DNA of 64,000 nucleotides from an uncultured Bacilli bacterium (GCA_934155645.1 CAKPHC010000006.1:1-64000), one strand, 5' to 3'. Positions 34,144 to 43,287 are shown, counted from the first letter of the stretch. Notes: generated by a model from the sequence alone, not told the origin. Numbers and translations: made by a program.

Positions 34144-34692
34144 ATGTTAAAAACTAAAGATATTTTAGATGAAAAAAATAAAATTTTAAGAACAGTAAGT
34201 AAAGAAGTAGTATTTCCTTTATCTGAAGAAGATTTAAAAACTATAGATGATATGATTGAATACTTAACTAATAGTCAAATAGAAGAATTAGCAGAAAAAT
34301 ATGATTTAAGACCAGGCATGGGAATGGCTGCTGTACAATTAGGAATTCCTAAAAGATATTTAACTATCGTTCATGAAGTTGATGAAGGTAAATTTGATAA
34401 TTACGTTATTATAAATCCTAAAATTGTTAGTTCATCTTCTGAAAAAATATATGTAGAAGATGGCGAAGGTTGCTTAAGCATTAATCGTGAAACAGTAGGA
34501 ATTGTTCCTAGATATGCTAGAGTTACAGTTGAAGGATATGACACTAAAGGTAATAAAATTAGTATTAGAGCAAGAGAAGAACTTGCTATAGCTTTTCAAC
34601 ATGAAATAGATCATTTAAACGGTATCTTATTTATTGACCATATCGATAAAAAAAATCCATTTAAAGATAAAGATAAATATAGAGCAATATAA
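34144..34692 (+). CDS. def: Peptide deformylase
   Basis: A 182-residue metalloenzyme that removes the N-formyl group from new proteins. Motif 1 is GMGMAAVQLG (58-67, GxGxAAxQ form), motif 2 is EGCLS (Cys110) and motif 3 is HEIDH (His153 and His157, Glu154). The long insertion before motif 1 and length over 180 fit the type II (Gram-positive) class. It starts at an ATG after GAGGTGG. A two-way terminator separates it from trmR. Confidence 0.97.
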   Translation: MLKTKDILDEKNKILRTVSKEVVFPLSEEDLKTIDDMIEYLTNSQIEELAEKYDLRPGMGMAAVQLGIPKRYLTIVHEVDEGKFDNYVIINPKIVSSSSEKIYVEDGEGCLSINRETVGIVPRYARVTVEGYDTKGNKISIRAREELAIAFQHEIDHLNGILFIDHIDKKNPFKDKDKYRAI

Positions 34693-34724
34693 AAGAGTTT
34701 TCAAAATTAGAAAACTCTTTTTTT
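34691..34724. terminator. Bidirectional terminator between def and trmR
   Basis: AAAAGAGTTTTC and GAAAACTCTTTT form a 12-bp stem with T runs on both strands. Confidence 0.9.
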
Positions 34725-35316
34725 AATTCCTTTTACTAACAGTAATTCCATCCCCTACTTCGTAAAAGTCAGTATGAAATTCTGAATTATTTTTTAGAAA
34801 TGTAATATATTCTTTAATTTTTCTAACTAGTCCTCTTAAGTTTCTAGTTTTAATTTCACTCTCATCTTTATTAACATATCCATGGAAGTTAATATTATCG
34901 GTAACTATATATCCTTCTTTTACTAAGTTTTTAGAGAATTTTTCAAAAAACGCCCTGTTCTTACCTTTTGCTGCATCTATAAAGATTAAATCGTATTGGT
35001 CTTTTAATTCAACTAGTTCCGCATCATTATATATTAAAGTTATTCTATCTTCTAAATCAAATTTTTTTACGTTTTTTACTGCTTCTAAGTATCTCTCACG
35101 GTCACGTTCGATAGAAGTAATTTTAACGTTTGGACTTGATAATGCCATCATAATGGCAGAATATCCTATCGCGGTACCTACTTCTAGAACGTTTTTTATT
35201 TGATGTTTAATAATGAAAGTAGTTAAGAAATTAATTCCATCATCTAACATAATTGGAACATTATTCTCTTTAGCGTATTCTTTAATTATTTTTATTTCTT
35301 GATGATTTTCTACCAC
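34723..35316 (-). CDS. trmR: tRNA 5-hydroxyuridine methyltransferase (TrmR/YrrM)
   Basis: An O-methyltransferase of about 197 residues with the class I SAM fold: motif I VLEVGTAIGYSAIMMA, the acidic ITSIERD, and motif IV YDLIFIDAAKGKN. By position after mltG in the ireB-ruvX-DUF1292-mltG operon it is YrrM/TrmR, which makes 5-methoxyuridine at tRNA wobble U34. I choose a GTG start at 35316, which has AAAGGAG ten bases upstream and overlaps the mltG stop. The in-frame TTG three codons earlier is too close to the ribosome site. Related caffeoyl-CoA-type methyltransferases are hard to tell apart by eye. Confidence 0.85.
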   Translation of the reverse strand: MVENHQEIKIIKEYAKENNVPIMLDDGINFLTTFIIKHQIKNVLEVGTAIGYSAIMMALSSPNVKITSIERDRERYLEAVKNVKKFDLEDRITLIYNDAELVELKDQYDLIFIDAAKGKNRAFFEKFSKNLVKEGYIVTDNINFHGYVNKDESEIKTRNLRGLVRKIKEYITFLKNNSEFHTDFYEVGDGITVSKRN

Positions 35317-36389
35317 TCTAACCAAACTCCTTTTGCTTTTAATTCTTTAATTTTTGCAAGATGTTCTTTATAAGTTTTAGTAAAATATACTTTTCTATTT
35401 TTATCGGCCACAAAATAATAGTTTTCAGTATCAGCTGGATATACAACAGCATTAATACTTGAAATAGATGGATTTGATACAGGTCCCACTGGAATTTTAC
35501 CTTCCATTTGTGGTCCTCTTGTATTATATGGATTTGCTGTATTAAATTCTTTATCAGTTAAACCTCTTTCGTTTAATTCAACTTTTAGGGCATAGTAAGT
35601 AGTAATATCACTACCTAAACTCATTTTCTTATTTAAGCGATTATAGAAAACACTAGCAATGCCTTTTCTATCTTCATCAGTAACACCTTCTAATTCAACA
35701 ATTGATGCTAAAGTTAGTATTTCATGAACTGATTTGTTACTTTTTTCTATTTCTCCTTTTAATGGAGTTAATTTTTTATTTGTTTCATCTAACATAAGTT
35801 TAAATATATCTTCAATACTTGCATCTTTACCTTCCAATGTATAAGTATTTGGATATAAGTAGCCTTCTAATGAATAATATAAGTTTTTATTTTTTATAGA
35901 ATCAGTTAAGAACCAATATTTATTAATTAATTCATCTAAATAATTTTGATCTTTTAATTTGTTATAAACATCATCTTCTGTATTGTTTGTTTTATTTGCT
36001 ATAATTGATGCTACTTTACGCATATTAATTCCTTCTTGAAATGTAATATTAATAGCGTTTGGATTATAACTATTACCTTTTTGTAATATTTCTACGATTT
36101 CTTTTAAATCCATACTTTTATTTAATTCATAAGTAGATGCCTTCATATCATTAATTTTATATATTTTAGCATACACATAAAAGAAGTTAGCATTACGTAT
36201 TAATCCTTCTTTTTCTAAGATTTTTCCTATTTCTTTAGTTGTAGTCTTAGGTGGAATTACTACTATTACATTAGTAGTATCTTTTTTATTCATAGCAGAT
36301 ATATTTATATTAAAGAAAACACCAATACTTATAATAAAGATGGATAAGATTATTAATAAAATAAGTGCAACATTTCTAAATATTTTCAT
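35310..36389 (-). CDS. mltG: Endolytic murein transglycosylase MltG (YceG-like)
   Basis: A 359-residue membrane-anchored lytic transglycosylase that cuts nascent glycan strands. It has an N-terminal helix (residues 7-27), a LysM-like region (VIPPKTTTKEIGKILEKEGLI) and the YceG catalytic domain. That domain contains LTLASIVELEGVTDEDRKGIASVFYNRL with the catalytic Glu, followed by LGSDITTYYAL and NPYNTRGPQMEGKIPVGPVSNPS. The ATG has GAGGTAGT upstream. Fourth in the five-gene operon. Together with divIVA, sepF and ftsK it shows this organism keeps a cell wall. Confidence 0.96.
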   Translation of the reverse strand: MKIFRNVALILLIILSIFIISIGVFFNINISAMNKKDTTNVIVVIPPKTTTKEIGKILEKEGLIRNANFFYVYAKIYKINDMKASTYELNKSMDLKEIVEILQKGNSYNPNAINITFQEGINMRKVASIIANKTNNTEDDVYNKLKDQNYLDELINKYWFLTDSIKNKNLYYSLEGYLYPNTYTLEGKDASIEDIFKLMLDETNKKLTPLKGEIEKSNKSVHEILTLASIVELEGVTDEDRKGIASVFYNRLNKKMSLGSDITTYYALKVELNERGLTDKEFNTANPYNTRGPQMEGKIPVGPVSNPSISSINAVVYPADTENYYFVADKNRKVYFTKTYKEHLAKIKELKAKGVWLEW

Positions 36390-36405
36390 ATTACTACCTC
36401 GAACA

Positions 36406-36431
36406 AATAACGAGCATTACTGCTCGTTATT
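36406..36431 (-). terminator. Hairpin between DUF1292 gene and mltG
   Basis: AATAACGAGCA and TGCTCGTTATT form a perfect 11-bp stem with a 4-base loop, and the DUF1292 stop codon lies in the loop. The T tract after it is interrupted, so it may reduce rather than end transcription into mltG, or act as an RNA-stability element. Confidence 0.5.
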
Positions 36432-36725
36432 TTCACTTTCAGCATTACTTGTTTTTTTCTTTATTTCATCTTGTAATGTACTTAAAATTGTTTCTATGAT
36501 TTTCCATTCTTGTTCAGTTTCGATTGGTTCTAATCTTGGATTATCTTGTTTTGGGTCATAAATTGATGCAAAAACTTGGATATTTCCTTCGTTATCTTTA
36601 GAATTATCTGTGTATACTATATAACTCTTTTTTGTTTCTTCTGAATCAAATGTAAATAGTATATCGCATAATATTTCTTGTCCTTCATCATTAATTACTT
36701 TAAATGTATTATTATTGTTATCCAT
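36417..36725 (-). CDS. DUF1292 protein (YrzB-like)
   Basis: A 102-residue acidic protein with the DUF1292 pattern: NTFKVINDEGQEILCDILFTFDSEETKKSYIVYTD, then EGNIQVFASIYDP and a helical acidic tail. YrzB-type proteins are conserved between ruvX and mltG in Firmicutes and have no known function. It overlaps the ruvX end by 8 bases, indicating translational coupling. The tail after about residue 70 is rich in Glu and Lys. Confidence 0.9.
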   Translation of the reverse strand: MDNNNNTFKVINDEGQEILCDILFTFDSEETKKSYIVYTDNSKDNEGNIQVFASIYDPKQDNPRLEPIETEQEWKIIETILSTLQDEIKKKTSNAESENNEQ

Positions 36726-37140
36726 TATTTCTCTCCTTATCTAAATATGATTGTAAAATAATTGTTGCTGCCATAGCATCAATTACTTGTTTTCTTTTTT
36801 TTCTACTTGTATCATTACTTATTAATAAATCGGTAGCTTGTTTAGTAGTTAATCTTTCATCCATTAAATGAACTGGAAGATTTAATTCTTTTTCTAATTT
36901 TTCTTTGAATTTGTATGATAATTCTCCTTTTGGTCCAATTGTATTATTCATGTTCTTAGGAAGTCCTAAAACTATTTCTTGAACATTTTTTTCTAATACA
37001 ATATTTTTTACATCTGTTATTAATCTATCATATTCTTCATTGTGTCTAATGATAGTATAACTTGATGCGATTAAACCAGTAGGATCTGATATTGATACTC
37101 CTAATGTCTTGGTTCCAAGATCTAATCCTAAGTAACGCAT
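36718..37140 (-). CDS. ruvX: RuvX/YqgF family nuclease (16S rRNA processing)
   Basis: A 140-residue RNase H-fold protein. The catalytic start is YLGLDLGTKTLGVSIS (residues 3-18), the middle strand carries EIVLGLPKNMNNTIG, and the end has LMDERLTTKQA and a DAMAATIILQSYL helix. YqgF helps mature the 5' end of 16S rRNA and has been proposed as a Holliday-junction resolvase. The start overlaps the ireB stop by one base (TAATG), a coupling signal. Length is standard. Confidence 0.95.
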   Translation of the reverse strand: MRYLGLDLGTKTLGVSISDPTGLIASSYTIIRHNEEYDRLITDVKNIVLEKNVQEIVLGLPKNMNNTIGPKGELSYKFKEKLEKELNLPVHLMDERLTTKQATDLLISNDTSRKKRKQVIDAMAATIILQSYLDKERNNG

Positions 37141-37388
37141 TATTTTTTTAAATACTCTCTTAATAGTACTTCAATTATTTTACTACGATCAATCTTAGTA
37201 ATCTTGTTTCTTGCTTCTTTATGAGAAGATATGTATCCAGGGTCACCACTCATTAAGTATCCAACTAATTGATTAATTGGGTTATATCCTCTTTCTTCTA
37301 AAGCATCATAAACTTCTTTTACAGTATCACTTACTAACTTACTTTCAAACTCTTCGATTGAATATAAGTGAGTTGTATCATTTTCCAT
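37140..37388 (-). CDS. IreB/YrzL family regulatory phosphoprotein
   Basis: An 82-residue protein of the DUF965/IreB family: YSIEEFESKLVSDTVKEVYDALEERGYNPINQLVGYLMSGDPGYISSHKEARNKI in order, almost intact. In enterococci IreB is phosphorylated by the kinase IreK and tunes cephalosporin tolerance. The start is the ATG at 37388 after GAGGTGG; an ATG 21 bases upstream would bury that ribosome site inside the gene. It is first in the ireB-ruvX-DUF1292-mltG-trmR operon. Confidence 0.93.
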   Translation of the reverse strand: MENDTTHLYSIEEFESKLVSDTVKEVYDALEERGYNPINQLVGYLMSGDPGYISSHKEARNKITKIDRSKIIEVLLREYLKK

Positions 37389-37438
37389 ATTACCACCTCT
37401 ATCATTCAAATATATTTTATCATTATTCTAAAAACTTA

Positions 37439-38578
37439 TCAACCAATATATTGTGTTCCCATAAATAGTAGAAATCCTAGTAATATAATTAAGACAATCC
37501 AGCCATTAATCCTTTCAAATTTTGTACTTTTATACTTTACTCCTACTGCTACTGTTGCTAATGCTCCACCTACTAATCCACCTATATGAGCAAAATTATC
37601 TATTCCAGGAGTAATAAATCCAATTAATAAGTTAAGTAAAATCAAAGGAATAATTTGACTTTTTAAGACGTTACCTAAGTAAACTCGGTAATGATATCCA
37701 AAATATAATAATGAACCCATTAGTCCAAATATTGCCCCACTAGCACCTATACTAGCCCCATCACTTAATAAAGCTGACAACATGCTTCCGGTTATTGCAC
37801 TAATGAAATATATTATTAAGTATTTCCATTTTCCCATAAAGTTTTCTATTTGACTACCAATTACGTATAAAGAATAACAGTTAAGAATTAAGTGAACAAA
37901 GTTAGCGTGTAAGAAAGCTCCTGTAATTAATCTATAATATTCATTATATTTAAAAATAAACGGTCCATATACTGCAAAACTATTTATAGTATTATCATAT
38001 TGATTAAATAAAATCATTGCTAAATAAATAATTACATTAATTGCAACAAGTGATATAGTTATGATATTTTTCTTTGGTTTAAATATCTCTTCTATTTTTT
38101 GAGCATCTTCTTTGTTTTTATGATTTATGTCATTAGTTATTTTTATAAATAATTGAAGTCCTTCCTCTGAAAATGTTAGCTTTTTATTTATATCAGGGAA
38201 GTATTGATATAGAAAATCATATTTATTAATATCTTTTTCATCATATAAATATATACAATCTATATCATGCTCATCTTTTAATTCAACATTATCTCCTAAA
38301 TCAGTAAAAATACTTAATGCGTTCATTTTTATTGAAAAAGTTTTTTTCTTTATTTTTTTCAAAACATGTCTTGTTTTGTATAAATCAAAATCTAATTGTT
38401 CTTCATTGTGAATATGATTAGATACAATACGAATGATTTTGTAATCACTTTCTAAGTTTTCTAACCAGATTTCGTCTTCTGCACCTTGTAAAATTATTGG
38501 ATTATAATTTTTTTCTGTTATAAAGTAATGAAGCAGTTTCATAACTATTAAGTTTTTTCTATCCAGTGACTCGTCCAT
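37439..38578 (-). CDS. Rhomboid intramembrane serine protease, GluP-like
   Basis: A 379-residue protein with a cytoplasmic N-terminal domain of about 170 residues, then six or seven membrane helices. The rhomboid dyad is Ser280 in GASGAIFG and His331 in FAHIGGLVGG; HANFVHLILNCYSLYVIG is the conserved helix 2 region. The large N-terminal domain matches the B. subtilis GluP/YqgP layout. Such proteases cleave membrane proteins within the bilayer. It starts at an ATG after GAAGGAG. It is just upstream of, and co-oriented with, the ireB operon. Confidence 0.93.
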   Translation of the reverse strand: MDESLDRKNLIVMKLLHYFITEKNYNPIILQGAEDEIWLENLESDYKIIRIVSNHIHNEEQLDFDLYKTRHVLKKIKKKTFSIKMNALSIFTDLGDNVELKDEHDIDCIYLYDEKDINKYDFLYQYFPDINKKLTFSEEGLQLFIKITNDINHKNKEDAQKIEEIFKPKKNIITISLVAINVIIYLAMILFNQYDNTINSFAVYGPFIFKYNEYYRLITGAFLHANFVHLILNCYSLYVIGSQIENFMGKWKYLIIYFISAITGSMLSALLSDGASIGASGAIFGLMGSLLYFGYHYRVYLGNVLKSQIIPLILLNLLIGFITPGIDNFAHIGGLVGGALATVAVGVKYKSTKFERINGWIVLIILLGFLLFMGTQYIG

Positions 38579-38647
38579 ATTAATTCTCCTTCAATGAAAT
38601 ATTATATACTATTTTCATTAATAAATAAAGAGAAAGAACCAATTAAA

Positions 38648-38672
38648 AGAAAAAAACTACCGAAGTAGTTTT
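38648..38672 (-). terminator. Terminator of the dockerin-repeat gene
   Basis: AAAACTAC and GTAGTTTT pair around a UUCG tetraloop on the minus strand, with a T run. Very stable form. Confidence 0.92.
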
Positions 38673-38674
38673 AA

Positions 38675-39733
38675 TTAATTTTGTCTCATTTTTCTATATG
38701 CTACAGAGCCAAATACTAGTGTTACTATAGATAAAGTTGCTATTACATATAACAGATTATCTCCTGTACTTGGATTTTTTTCGTTATTAGGATTTAGTAT
38801 CTTTTCTAATTCTGTAAGGTCATCTTTATCTACTTTACCATCTTGATTAATATCTGCTAGTTTTAGTTCATCGTCTTTAAGAGTTCCTTCATCTTTTTCT
38901 AGATGATTTTTTAATTTTTCTAAATCTTTTTCATCTACTTTACCATCTTGATTGATGTCACCTGTTTCATAAATTTCTTTATCAGATGATACTGGTAAAT
39001 TTTTATATGAACCCCAACCTTCAACATATCTAATCAAAATAATTAAGTCTTTGTTATCTATTTTACCATCTTCGTTTAAATCAGCATATTTTAAGCCTTC
39101 TTCACTAATTGCTGATTCATCACCTGCTAAGTAATCAGTAAGTGCATCAATGTCTTTTTGATTGATTTCTCCATCTAAATTAACATCTCCGTAGGCATAT
39201 ACTTTACCTTCAGTTATTAAAGGTAGGATTTCATAACCTTCCCAATTTAATAGATGACGTAATAAAATAATACGATCAACATTATTTACTTTTTGGTCAT
39301 CATTTAAGTCAGCGTACTTTAATCCTTCTTCTGATATTGCATCTTTGTTACCGTTTAAATATTCAACATATAAAGCTAAGTCCTTATTATTAACTTCTCC
39401 ATCAAGATTAACATCGCCATAAGCAATCGTTACTAACGCTGGATTTAATGGTAAAGTTTTATAGTCATCCCAATTTAATAAGTGACGTAATAAAATAATA
39501 CGATCAACATTATTTACTTTTTGGTCATTATTTAAGTCTGCGTACTTTAATCCTTCTTCTGATATTGCATCTTTGTTACCATTTAAATATTCAACATATA
39601 AAGCTAAGTCCTTATTATTAACTTCTCCATCAAGGTTAACATCGCCACATTTTTTGGTACCAGTAGCATATACATTTGTTAACATTAAAAAACTAATTAC
39701 AAATGTCATTAATATCAAAAATTTCTTTTTCAT
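38675..39733 (-). CDS. Dockerin-repeat cell-surface protein with NPSTG end
   Basis: A 352-residue exported protein. It has a signal peptide (MKKKFLILMTFVISFLMLTNVYA), then four type I dockerin-like modules of about 65-76 residues, each with two Ca-binding loops (GDVNLDGEVNNKDL; ADLNNDQKVNNVDR). The first two modules are almost identical. The end has NPSTGD, a hydrophobic helix and a basic tail, which looks like a sortase-type or tail anchor. I start at the ATG at 39733 (GGAGG site). Dockerins bind cohesins in cellulosomes; no cohesin or sortase is seen here, so the partner is unknown. Confidence 0.85.
   Translation of the reverse strand: MKKKFLILMTFVISFLMLTNVYATGTKKCGDVNLDGEVNNKDLALYVEYLNGNKDAISEEGLKYADLNNDQKVNNVDRIILLRHLLNWDDYKTLPLNPALVTIAYGDVNLDGEVNNKDLALYVEYLNGNKDAISEEGLKYADLNDDQKVNNVDRIILLRHLLNWEGYEILPLITEGKVYAYGDVNLDGEINQKDIDALTDYLAGDESAISEEGLKYADLNEDGKIDNKDLIILIRYVEGWGSYKNLPVSSDKEIYETGDINQDGKVDEKDLEKLKNHLEKDEGTLKDDELKLADINQDGKVDKDDLTELEKILNPNNEKNPSTGDNLLYVIATLSIVTLVFGSVAYRKMRQN
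39241..39646 (-). repeat. Internal direct repeat in the dockerin gene
   Basis: Two copies of about 178 bases (39241-39418 and 39469-39646), 228 bases apart, with about six differences by eye. They encode modules 1 and 2, implying a recent in-frame duplication. Confidence 0.85.
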
Positions 39734-39844
39734 ATACTCTATCCTCCTATTCTTACTTATATTATAACGATAAGTCTGTAAATTAATCAATGTTAAACAA
39801 TATGTTTGTCATTTCATTTACATTTATTTTACATTTTCAAAGAA

Positions 39845-39868
39845 AAAAACCACTAATGGTTAGTGGCT
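39845..39868 (-). terminator. Terminator of ymfH
   Basis: CCACTAA and TTAGTGG form a stem with a 3-base loop and a run of seven T on the minus strand; the ymfH stop lies in the stem. Confidence 0.85.
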
Positions 39869-41148
39869 TTGTCTTCTGGTAATAAGATTACTGTCGAACT
39901 GTTTTCAAAATCAAAAGTTTCTCTTATTTCTTTTAATTTTTTCATATTCATACTTCTAATAATAGGAATTTTTTCTGGAACAATTTTTCCATACTCTATA
40001 ATATCATTAACCATATTATCAACGGTTATCTCTACATTATCGGTCATAATTACTTCAGAGGAAATCCATACTCTTTTACAACGTTCGATTTCTTCTTCAG
40101 TTATTACATAATTATCAAATTGTTCTTTTATATTTTTTATTAATAACTTAGGTTTTTTACTTTCAATCCAGAATGTAATTACTAAATAATCGTCAACAAT
40201 CATTCTTTCTAACATTAATGAATTTAAAAGATTACTTTTCATCATATTTTCTCTAAAAAGCGAAGAACTTCCAAATAAGATATTTAAAATCATACCAACA
40301 TAAATATTATATTCGTATCGATCTTCTTCTTTAATATCTTTTATTGATATTTTTATTGTGTATCCTGCTTTAGGACTTGTTACATTGTGAAAAGTTAATT
40401 CTTTTTCCTTAGTATTTACTTTTAATGGTTCATTTATTTCTTTATTCTTAGGTAACTTAGTTTTCTTTTTCTTGTTTACGTACTCATCATTACGAATTAA
40501 ATCCATTATTTCATTAGGGTCAAACTTTCCGCCTACAATTAAGCCCATATTACTTGGCTGATAAAATGTATTATAACAATTATACAAATCTTCTTTTGTT
40601 ATATCTTTTATTGTATCTACATATCCTGCTATGTCATCTCTTATTGGATGAACTTTAAAAGTTGCTTTTTCTACTTCTTCAGTTAAAATCCACTCAGGAT
40701 TATCATCATACATTTTTATTTCTTCTGCAATGATTCCTTTTTCTTTTTCAACATTTTCATCTGTAAAGTAAGGACTATTTAGGTATTTTAATAGATATTT
40801 TAAGTTTTCTTTTAAATTATTAGTACCATAAACTATATACCTAGTAGCTTTAAATCCAGTAGAAGCGTTACAACCAGTTCCACTTTTAGAATAGAATTCA
40901 AATGGGACATTACCATCTTCTTGTTCAAACATTTTATGTTCTAAGAAATGAGCAATACCTTTTGGGACTGTTATCATTTTTTTATCAGTTTCATTTTGAA
41001 AAGTTAAATTTATAGAGCCAAATTTAGTGAAATAACTCATAAAATAATTATTTTTATTATCATAAGGAATTAGGTAGATATTTAGTCCATTAGAAAGTAC
41101 ATCATGATATACAAATGTATCTGTTCCTGTTAATTCAAACTTATTCAT
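39853..41148 (-). CDS. ymfH: M16-family peptidase YmfH-like
   Basis: A 431-residue inverzincin-type protein with the zinc motif HFLEH (HxxEH) in GIAHFLEHKMFE and the downstream Glu region (EKEGIIAEEIKMYDDNP). It is the active partner of a YmfF-YmfH pair; in B. subtilis these genes are linked to 5-aminopentanol modification of elongation factor P. The start at the ATG at 41148 is preferred: an ATG three codons upstream would coincide with the ribosome site AAGGGA. It overlaps the end of ymfF, so the two are coupled. Confidence 0.9.
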   Translation of the reverse strand: MNKFELTGTDTFVYHDVLSNGLNIYLIPYDNKNNYFMSYFTKFGSINLTFQNETDKKMITVPKGIAHFLEHKMFEQEDGNVPFEFYSKSGTGCNASTGFKATRYIVYGTNNLKENLKYLLKYLNSPYFTDENVEKEKGIIAEEIKMYDDNPEWILTEEVEKATFKVHPIRDDIAGYVDTIKDITKEDLYNCYNTFYQPSNMGLIVGGKFDPNEIMDLIRNDEYVNKKKKTKLPKNKEINEPLKVNTKEKELTFHNVTSPKAGYTIKISIKDIKEEDRYEYNIYVGMILNILFGSSSLFRENMMKSNLLNSLMLERMIVDDYLVITFWIESKKPKLLIKNIKEQFDNYVITEEEIERCKRVWISSEVIMTDNVEITVDNMVNDIIEYGKIVPEKIPIIRSMNMKKLKEIRETFDFENSSTVILLPEDKATNH

Positions 41149-42409
41149 CAACACCATTCCCTTCTAATAGATAAATAGTGTCCATTTTTATTTTTTTACT
41201 TAAGGAAACTATATCTTCTTTTGTTACTTCCATTATTTTCTTTTTTCTAACTTCTGGAAAATCAACTTTTAAAACTTCTGATGCATAGTATGCTGAAATA
41301 ATTTGGTTTGGATAATCGTATATTTCATCTATAATACTGTTATATCTAATTTTGGCTTTTTCAATCATTTCATCAGGAAAGTTTCCACTACCAATATTCT
41401 TCATTTCTTTCTTTATTAGGCTTAAAACTTTCTTAAAGTTTTCTTTAGATATTCCAGAAGAAATAATCAATAAGTTATCAACTTTATTAGATGCTGATGA
41501 AACGTAGTAACATAGAGAATTCTTTTCCCTTACATTTTGGAATAATAATGACTCACTACCTCCACCTAAAATAATATTGTATAAAGTTAAAACATAATTC
41601 TTTTCAAAATCTGTTAAATCTTTCATTTTACAACCTATTGCTAATTTAGATTGATTAATACTATCTTTTTCAATAATTGTTTTAGGTCTTGTTCTTATAC
41701 TATTATGGTAAAGAATTGGACTATTCCTTTTCTTTTTAAATACGTTAAACTTAAACTTTTCCTTTATAAGTTTTTCCATTTTAGTAAAATCTATATCTCC
41801 TATTACAAAGATATCAATACTGCATTTTCTTAATAATTCTTTATAATATTCATATAAATTTTCTTCAGTTATTTTATCTAAATCTTCTAAGTATCCAAAT
41901 CCATGATAACTATATGGTGCATCTTTGTTCATGTTTTCGAGCATTCTTATCATACTGTATTTTCTAGTATCTTCTTTAACACTTTCAATTTGAATATGCA
42001 TATTATTTTTAATAACATTAAATGATGCACTGTCAAATTTGTTGTTTTCAACATTTGGATTAAAGATAATTTCACTTAAGAAGTCTAAACTTTTTTCAGT
42101 CATATTTTCTTCACTATATTTTTCATTTAAAAAATATAGGTTAATATCAGTATTATAATAATTACCTAATCTGTAACTGGTTGAGTATATACTTGCTGCA
42201 TATAAATTTTGAGATTCTATTGAAATATCTCTTTTGGTCTTATATTTCTTACTTGAATATGTAAGAATATCAGATAAAAAATTTCTCTTGGTGATATCTT
42301 CTTTTTTTACTTCATCGCTTAGTATAATTTGCATATTAACAGTTTTAAATCTTTTTGTTTTAATCATGTGCAAATTATATGGTCCTACTTCTGTCTTTTT
42401 ATATTGCAT
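41141..42409 (-). CDS. ymfF: M16-family inactive partner YmfF-like
   Basis: A 422-residue M16-fold protein lacking the HxxEH zinc motif, as expected for the non-catalytic partner. The order of family segments is kept (NMQIILSD; NRNFLSDILTYSS-type; YSYHGFGYLEDLDKITEENLYEYYKELL; LGGGSESLLFQNVREKNSLCYY). I start it at the ATG at 42409, 6 bases after GAGGTGG. It is first in the ymfF-ymfH operon. The link to EF-P modification is from the family; EF-P itself is not in the window. Confidence 0.88.
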   Translation of the reverse strand: MQYKKTEVGPYNLHMIKTKRFKTVNMQIILSDEVKKEDITKRNFLSDILTYSSKKYKTKRDISIESQNLYAASIYSTSYRLGNYYNTDINLYFLNEKYSEENMTEKSLDFLSEIIFNPNVENNKFDSASFNVIKNNMHIQIESVKEDTRKYSMIRMLENMNKDAPYSYHGFGYLEDLDKITEENLYEYYKELLRKCSIDIFVIGDIDFTKMEKLIKEKFKFNVFKKKRNSPILYHNSIRTRPKTIIEKDSINQSKLAIGCKMKDLTDFEKNYVLTLYNIILGGGSESLLFQNVREKNSLCYYVSSASNKVDNLLIISSGISKENFKKVLSLIKKEMKNIGSGNFPDEMIEKAKIRYNSIIDEIYDYPNQIISAYYASEVLKVDFPEVRKKKIMEVTKEDIVSLSKKIKMDTIYLLEGNGVDE

Positions 42410-42451
42410 AACCCACCTCACTTACTATTATACTCGAACCATCGTTTTTTA

Positions 42452-43153
42452 TTAGATAATTGATTCTAATGCTAAAGAAATCATTTCATTAAAGTTTCTT
42501 TCACGTTCTAGTGCTGTAGTTTGTTCTTTTGTAACAAATGAATCTGATACTGTTAATAAAGTACTTGCTTCTTTATTAAGACTTTTAGCAATATGAAATA
42601 AAGCGTATGACTCCATTTCTACTCCTACGCAATCATGTTCTTTAATTAAATTAGATTCCTTATTTAATGTATAAAAGCACTCACTACAGTAAATATTTCC
42701 AATATTTATTTTTTTATTTAATCTATTTGCAGTGTCTATTATTCTTTTATTTAAGGTATCACTACTCTTTGCTACATTAGTATCCTCTCCATAATATGTT
42801 AAAGCAAAGTTAGATTCACTATAAGAATTGTCTACTAATACTATGTCAAATATATTAATATCTTTTTTATATGAACCGCATGAACCAACTCTAATAATAG
42901 TATCTACATTATAGAATTTGTAAAGTTCATAAGCATATATTCCAATACTAGGAATACCCATTCCTGATGGGAAAATAGTTACTTTCTTACCTTTGTAGAA
43001 TCCAGTATAAGCAGTCATATTTCTTACGCTATTTACTTGTTTAACGTCAGTTAAAAAGTTTTCAGAAATATATTTTGCTCTTAATGGATCTCCTGGCATT
43101 ATTACAACTGGTGCTATATCGTTTATGTCTGATGTAATATGTGGTGTTGCCAT
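42452..43153 (-). CDS. deoD: Purine nucleoside phosphorylase, DeoD type
   Basis: A 233-residue hexameric-type phosphorylase that splits purine (deoxy)nucleosides with phosphate. It has the N-terminal ATPHI, the phosphate-binding GDPLRAKYI and RVGSCGSY, the ribose-binding GVEMESYALF, and the proton donor Asp in TVSDSFVTKEQTT. Length is normal for the type. The ATG at 43153 has AAAGGAGTGA upstream; the longer reading covers this site. Forms salvage with tdk, located elsewhere in the window. It is 42 bases upstream of ymfF and may be co-transcribed. Confidence 0.96.
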   Translation of the reverse strand: MATPHITSDINDIAPVVIMPGDPLRAKYISENFLTDVKQVNSVRNMTAYTGFYKGKKVTIFPSGMGIPSIGIYAYELYKFYNVDTIIRVGSCGSYKKDINIFDIVLVDNSYSESNFALTYYGEDTNVAKSSDTLNKRIIDTANRLNKKINIGNIYCSECFYTLNKESNLIKEHDCVGVEMESYALFHIAKSLNKEASTLLTVSDSFVTKEQTTALERERNFNEMISLALESII

Positions 43154-43244
43154 GATGTCACTCCTTTCTAATTTAATTATAACACACATGAATTGAGTTA
43201 GTCGATAAAATACGCTATAAAATGAAGAACTAACAATTTTTTAT

Positions 43245-43280
43245 ACTAAAAAAATCACATTTACTAAGAAACATGATTTT
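43245..43280 (-). terminator. Probable terminator of the fic gene
   Basis: AAAATCA and TGATTTT pair with an irregular inner loop, then a run of T on the minus strand. Confidence 0.55.
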
Positions 43281-43287
43281 AATCAGT

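Noticed and set aside
43154..43250. GTTAGT/ACTAAC inverted repeat after the deoD start region
   Set aside because: Only a 6-bp stem with a long loop and no clear role.
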